Under the pieces are notes generated by a model. That model was not told the origin of the DNA, did not search any database, and worked only from the letters and a program-made list of their open reading frames with translations. From the NCBI GenBank assembly GCA_900095095.1, contig FMBT01000290.1, positions 930,001 through 994,000 of the forward strand: DNA of 64,000 nucleotides, in the 5' to 3' direction. The stretch is from Fragilariopsis cylindrus CCMP1102 (taxonomy: Eukaryota > Bacillariophyta > Bacillariophyceae > Bacillariales > Bacillariaceae). This document shows, piece by piece, positions 61,910 to 64,000 of this stretch. The stretch's first letter is position 1. Every line of letters begins with the position of its first letter. Position numbers and translations under genes: made by a program.

Positions 61910-63781
61910 ATGATGGTATTATTATCTTCGCATACCGGTAATAGGCCTTACCATTATAACATACCTTTGTCATTTATTGTACTGATGCTTGGTGTAGTAT
62001 TTTTGATGGTAGTGACGACGACGACAAAAAGCTCAAACCTTTCTGTAGTAGAAGCGTTTCAATCCACGACTGTCTCATCGTTCCGTCCATTAGCTTCCTG
62101 TCATGATCGTCAATGCAACTACAACTACAACTACAATAATAAACGTGGAAGAATAAGAAGAAGAAAGCATCAACTATTTGCACTTGTATATGGTACTGAT
62201 GGAAAAGTCGTTAAAGATGAGAACCAATTTGGTTACAATAAAATCAGTGGTGGTGATATTGATGAACATTCCTTTTTGTTAGAATCACTACGAAATTATG
62301 ATAGTAATAATCTATTCTGGACGAAGATTGCATGTGCTTTTGCACCACCTCCACATAATCGGTTAACATCAGATCTGGTCAAAGAAGCTACATTAATGAA
62401 AGTTGGTAACACAAATTTTGATATTGCTATTGCTGTTCCGACAAATAATAATAATGGAAGTGGTGGTGGTGATCAACTTGTACAAATTTTAGTTACAGTT
62501 GGATTTCCACAAGCAATTGATCTGGAAAATATAATAAATCCACAAGATAAATTATCAGCGTTAATTCAACAGGTACATGTATTGGATGGACATGCCACAG
62601 ATCGATTAGCGTCGATTCAAAAACAACAACAAGTTGGATTCAATGATGAATATTACTATGAAAGAATTGTTATTGAAAAAAATTGGTTGGAACGATTACA
62701 AAAAGAACCAACAATACCAGATAAGAGTACAGAATCACAATCACAGGTATATTATCCAGATTGGTGGACAACAATTGAACTACCAGAATCATCATTGGAA
62801 TTAGTTAATGAATGTAAATCATTAAAAAGTTTGATAAATGAAGATGAGTTTGAAGATGAACTACGTGCATTATTTGTTCAAAATTATGATCATGTTCATA
62901 ATGATGATGATAACAGTAGTAGCATCAAAAATATGCTTGTTTTAAGAGCAGCAGTTTCATCAATTGGTTCATCTGGTATGTATTTACAGGCACGTGTTGT
63001 TGTCATCACAAAAAATGAAAATAATAATGATTTAAGTAATGAAGTTATTCTTGCAGCTGCTGTTCCATTTGAATCAAATCCAGTACTTAGAAAAGAATTT
63101 CATACTGTTGATGATGTACGTGAAGGTGTATTAACACTGGTAGAATCAGTTGCACCTATGCCAAAACCTACATTGCCACCATTATCATCTTTATTGTCGT
63201 CAGGAGGAAGCATGACGACCACCACCACGGTAGATACTACTACTGCTACTACTGAGACTACTTTCACTCCGTTTAATGAACAAGTTATGAAATCGGTCAA
63301 TAATGCTGCTGATGCTGCTGATGCTGCTGATACTACTGATACGGTAAAATCACTTGAACACGATAATAAAACGGACAACAGTACGATCCCGATTCCGACT
63401 TCGTCGTCGGACGAGGAAGATGACGATAACGATGACGATGACGATGAACCACCTCAAGGTTCCGCTGCCATCGCAACCGATACAATTGCCATCAAAAATA
63501 TCACTGCCACTGTTGCTACTACAAAGGCGGAAGGCGATGATGTCGAAGAAGACAAAGAAGCAGTAACGTCAACGACGGTGGAATCATCGTCTTCGTTATC
63601 GTCACCCTCGTCGTCAGTTAATGATACTGATACTAATACTGATAATGCACTGAGAAGGCAGCAACCAAAATCTTCTGAAGAAGAAGCGAAATTGGCAGCA
63701 AAATATGGTGCTATTGAAGATTTAGGTGAACGTGCATACACAATTTTATGTGATTTGAACATGGTTAAGAGAAAAATATAA
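61910..63781 (+). CDS. Plastid-targeted protein of unknown function
   Basis: 623 residues, double ATG at 61910. Seen: a signal-peptide hydrophobic core (about 18-36) followed by SVVEAFQS, with Ala-Phe at 49-50. A Ser/Arg/Lys-rich, Asp/Glu-poor stretch follows to about 90. Known: this signal peptide plus transit peptide with Phe at the +1 position is the import code for complex plastids of diatoms. The mature part has an ordered region (about 105-400), with FWTKIACAFAPPP, YYPDWWTTIEL and VLRAAVSSIGSSGMYLQARVV. An acidic Thr/Ser/Asp-rich disordered stretch follows (about 420-590), then a conserved-looking C-terminal helix pair (EEEAKLAAKYGAIEDLGERAY). I do not recognise a catalytic domain. A stromal role is inferred from targeting only. 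Confidence 0.75.
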   Translation: MMVLLSSHTGNRPYHYNIPLSFIVLMLGVVFLMVVTTTTKSSNLSVVEAFQSTTVSSFRPLASCHDRQCNYNYNYNNKRGRIRRRKHQLFALVYGTDGKVVKDENQFGYNKISGGDIDEHSFLLESLRNYDSNNLFWTKIACAFAPPPHNRLTSDLVKEATLMKVGNTNFDIAIAVPTNNNNGSGGGDQLVQILVTVGFPQAIDLENIINPQDKLSALIQQVHVLDGHATDRLASIQKQQQVGFNDEYYYERIVIEKNWLERLQKEPTIPDKSTESQSQVYYPDWWTTIELPESSLELVNECKSLKSLINEDEFEDELRALFVQNYDHVHNDDDNSSSIKNMLVLRAAVSSIGSSGMYLQARVVVITKNENNNDLSNEVILAAAVPFESNPVLRKEFHTVDDVREGVLTLVESVAPMPKPTLPPLSSLLSSGGSMTTTTTVDTTTATTETTFTPFNEQVMKSVNNAADAADAADTTDTVKSLEHDNKTDNSTIPIPTSSSDEEDDDNDDDDDEPPQGSAAIATDTIAIKNITATVATTKAEGDDVEEDKEAVTSTTVESSSSLSSPSSSVNDTDTNTDNALRRQQPKSSEEEAKLAAKYGAIEDLGERAYTILCDLNMVKRKI

Positions 63782-64000
63782 TATTCTGCTATAGGCGAAA
63801 CAACAAAACACGCATATTAGCTAGCAAAAAGTAGGGCTCGTTACACACATCAGTAAAATGATTTAAAAATCCAATAATTTTACAATATACTTGTTTTATT
63901 CCTCTACCATTCTTTAGTCGCTCTCAGGAGGGTGCATGTTGCTTCTCTACCATTTAATTTACTGTATTCGTCATTAACATTTATCACAGAAAGGAGAGCA
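63782..64000. other. 3' flank to the window end
   Basis: AT-rich; nothing recognised. Confidence 0.4.

Overview
The window looks like nuclear DNA from a diatom or close stramenopile; this is an inference. It is AT-rich and gene-sparse, with short GT-AG introns of about 110-200 bases. Its proteins are full of Asn, Ser, Thr, Asp and Gln runs and trinucleotide microsatellites. One gene has a bipartite plastid presequence with an Ala-Phe junction. Several others resemble protein types common in diatoms: a TPR-like protein, a short leucine-rich protein, a secreted two-module cysteine-rich protein, and a Copia Gag relic. There are no operons. About 22 protein genes lie on both strands, often in divergent pairs.

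Left part (1-16.1 kb, genes on the minus strand): the first exon of a type II membrane sulfotransferase, cut by the window edge; a secreted phospholipase A2-like protein with a charged insert; an unknown protein built on an internal 45-residue duplication; a Golgi-type fucosyltransferase-like enzyme; a higher-GC decayed ORF block; a protein with two PWWP-like segments; about 2.9 kb of apparently empty DNA; and an extended short-chain reductase.

Middle (16.8-45.3 kb): a leucine-rich protein, a secreted cysteine-rich protein, a two-exon GT32 glycosyltransferase, a truncated amino-acid transporter, a coiled-coil protein, a 1484-residue Tudor-like/ankyrin/PDZ/zinc-finger protein, a candidate proteasome assembly chaperone (PSMG3-like), an eight-helix membrane protein with a four-copy repeat upstream, a TPR-like protein, a long stretch holding a dead Copia Gag, and mitochondrial-type ribosomal protein bL17.

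Right part (45.5-64 kb): a copper type II monooxygenase-like surface protein with Temptin-like and ShK-like modules, a ZIP metal transporter with a Cys/His-rich luminal region, a four-exon secreted protein of the dirigent/allene-oxide-cyclase barrel type, a tail-anchored unknown, a second sulfotransferase-like protein, and a plastid-targeted unknown.

Together the genes lean towards the secretory pathway and cell surface: two sulfotransferases, two glycosyltransferases, a copper monooxygenase, a lipase and secreted Cys-rich proteins. No CRISPR array, rRNA or convincing tRNA was seen. The most unusual items are the copper monooxygenase fusion, the Tudor-like/ankyrin/PDZ protein, the metal-binding ZIP ectodomain and the phospholipase with a split active site.
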